From contig CABSMS010000116.1 of the NCBI GenBank assembly GCA_902478885.1, positions 1 to 5,267 on the forward strand: a DNA stretch of 5,267 bases. The letters are read 5' to 3'. The notes below the pieces were generated by a model. That model ran no database searches. It was not told the origin of the DNA and worked only from the letters and a program-made list of their open reading frames with translations. The DNA comes from an uncultured Collinsella sp. (GTDB lineage Bacteria > Actinomycetota > Coriobacteriia > Coriobacteriales > Coriobacteriaceae). Positions 5,195 to 5,267 of this stretch are shown here, one piece after another (position 1 is the stretch's first letter; each line of letters opens with the position of its first letter). The position numbers were made by a program, and so were the translations under genes.

Positions 5195-5267
5195 GGTCGC
5201 GCGCGCAGACGTGGTGTAAGAGTGTCCTGAGGTCCGTCGCTGCAAGTCCCGATGTTACTCCTTCTTG
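5195..5267. repeat. Right arm of perfect 73-bp terminal inverted repeat
   Basis: This is the exact reverse complement of bases 1-73 and runs to the last base of the window, starting 71 nt after the stop codon of the LacI-type gene. None of the three + strand frames gives a recognisable protein. The inverted orientation rules out simple circularisation by direct terminal overlap. Confidence 0.97.

Noticed and set aside
1..5267. CRISPR array, tRNA, rRNA, toxin-antitoxin or defence genes
   Set aside because: No direct-repeat array, cloverleaf, rRNA segment or defence-type domain is visible. The six genes explain nearly all the coding capacity.

Overview
The window reads as chromosomal DNA from a moderately GC-rich, Gram-positive anaerobe. 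The best guess is the Coriobacteriia (Collinsella or a close relative). The reasons are the feoA-feoA-feoB order, a small FeoB-associated Cys-rich membrane protein, a standalone HPr, and a LacI-type regulator with the TVHKAL helix variant. This is inference from gene style, not from a marker gene. All six supported genes lie on the + strand.

Layout: 1-73 is one arm of a perfect terminal inverted repeat. 133-381 encodes an HPr-family PTS phosphocarrier, closed by an intrinsic terminator (391-426). 431-569 is an AT-rich leader holding a perfect 16-bp inverted repeat (473-488/513-528). 570-812 and 852-1073 are two different FeoA proteins. 1074-1196 holds two further dyad elements. 1197-3524 is FeoB, the GTP-dependent ferrous iron transporter, followed by a strong terminator (3554-3586). 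3587-3698 is a second regulatory-looking gap. 3699-3899 encodes the Cys-rich FeoB-associated protein, with a GC-rich terminator hairpin at 3913-3947. 4044-5123 is a LacI-family sugar-type regulator. 5195-5267 is the second arm of the terminal repeat.

The central unit is a ferrous iron uptake module. FeoB is the channel and G protein, the two FeoA proteins are small SH3-like cytosolic partners, and the Cys-rich protein probably sits beside FeoB in the membrane. It is separated from feoB by a terminator but shares cis-motifs with the feo leaders. HPr and the LacI regulator suggest carbohydrate metabolism; nothing in the sequence ties them mechanistically to iron uptake.

The least ordinary features are four. 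The whole 5.27-kb window is bounded by a perfect 73-bp inverted repeat with no recombinase inside. HPr has Asp at the position of the regulatory Ser46. The feoA1 and Cys-rich gene leaders share the arrangement GAATGGGG-N14-GTTAAC. A near-identical 14-mer lies upstream of both feoB and the Cys-rich gene.
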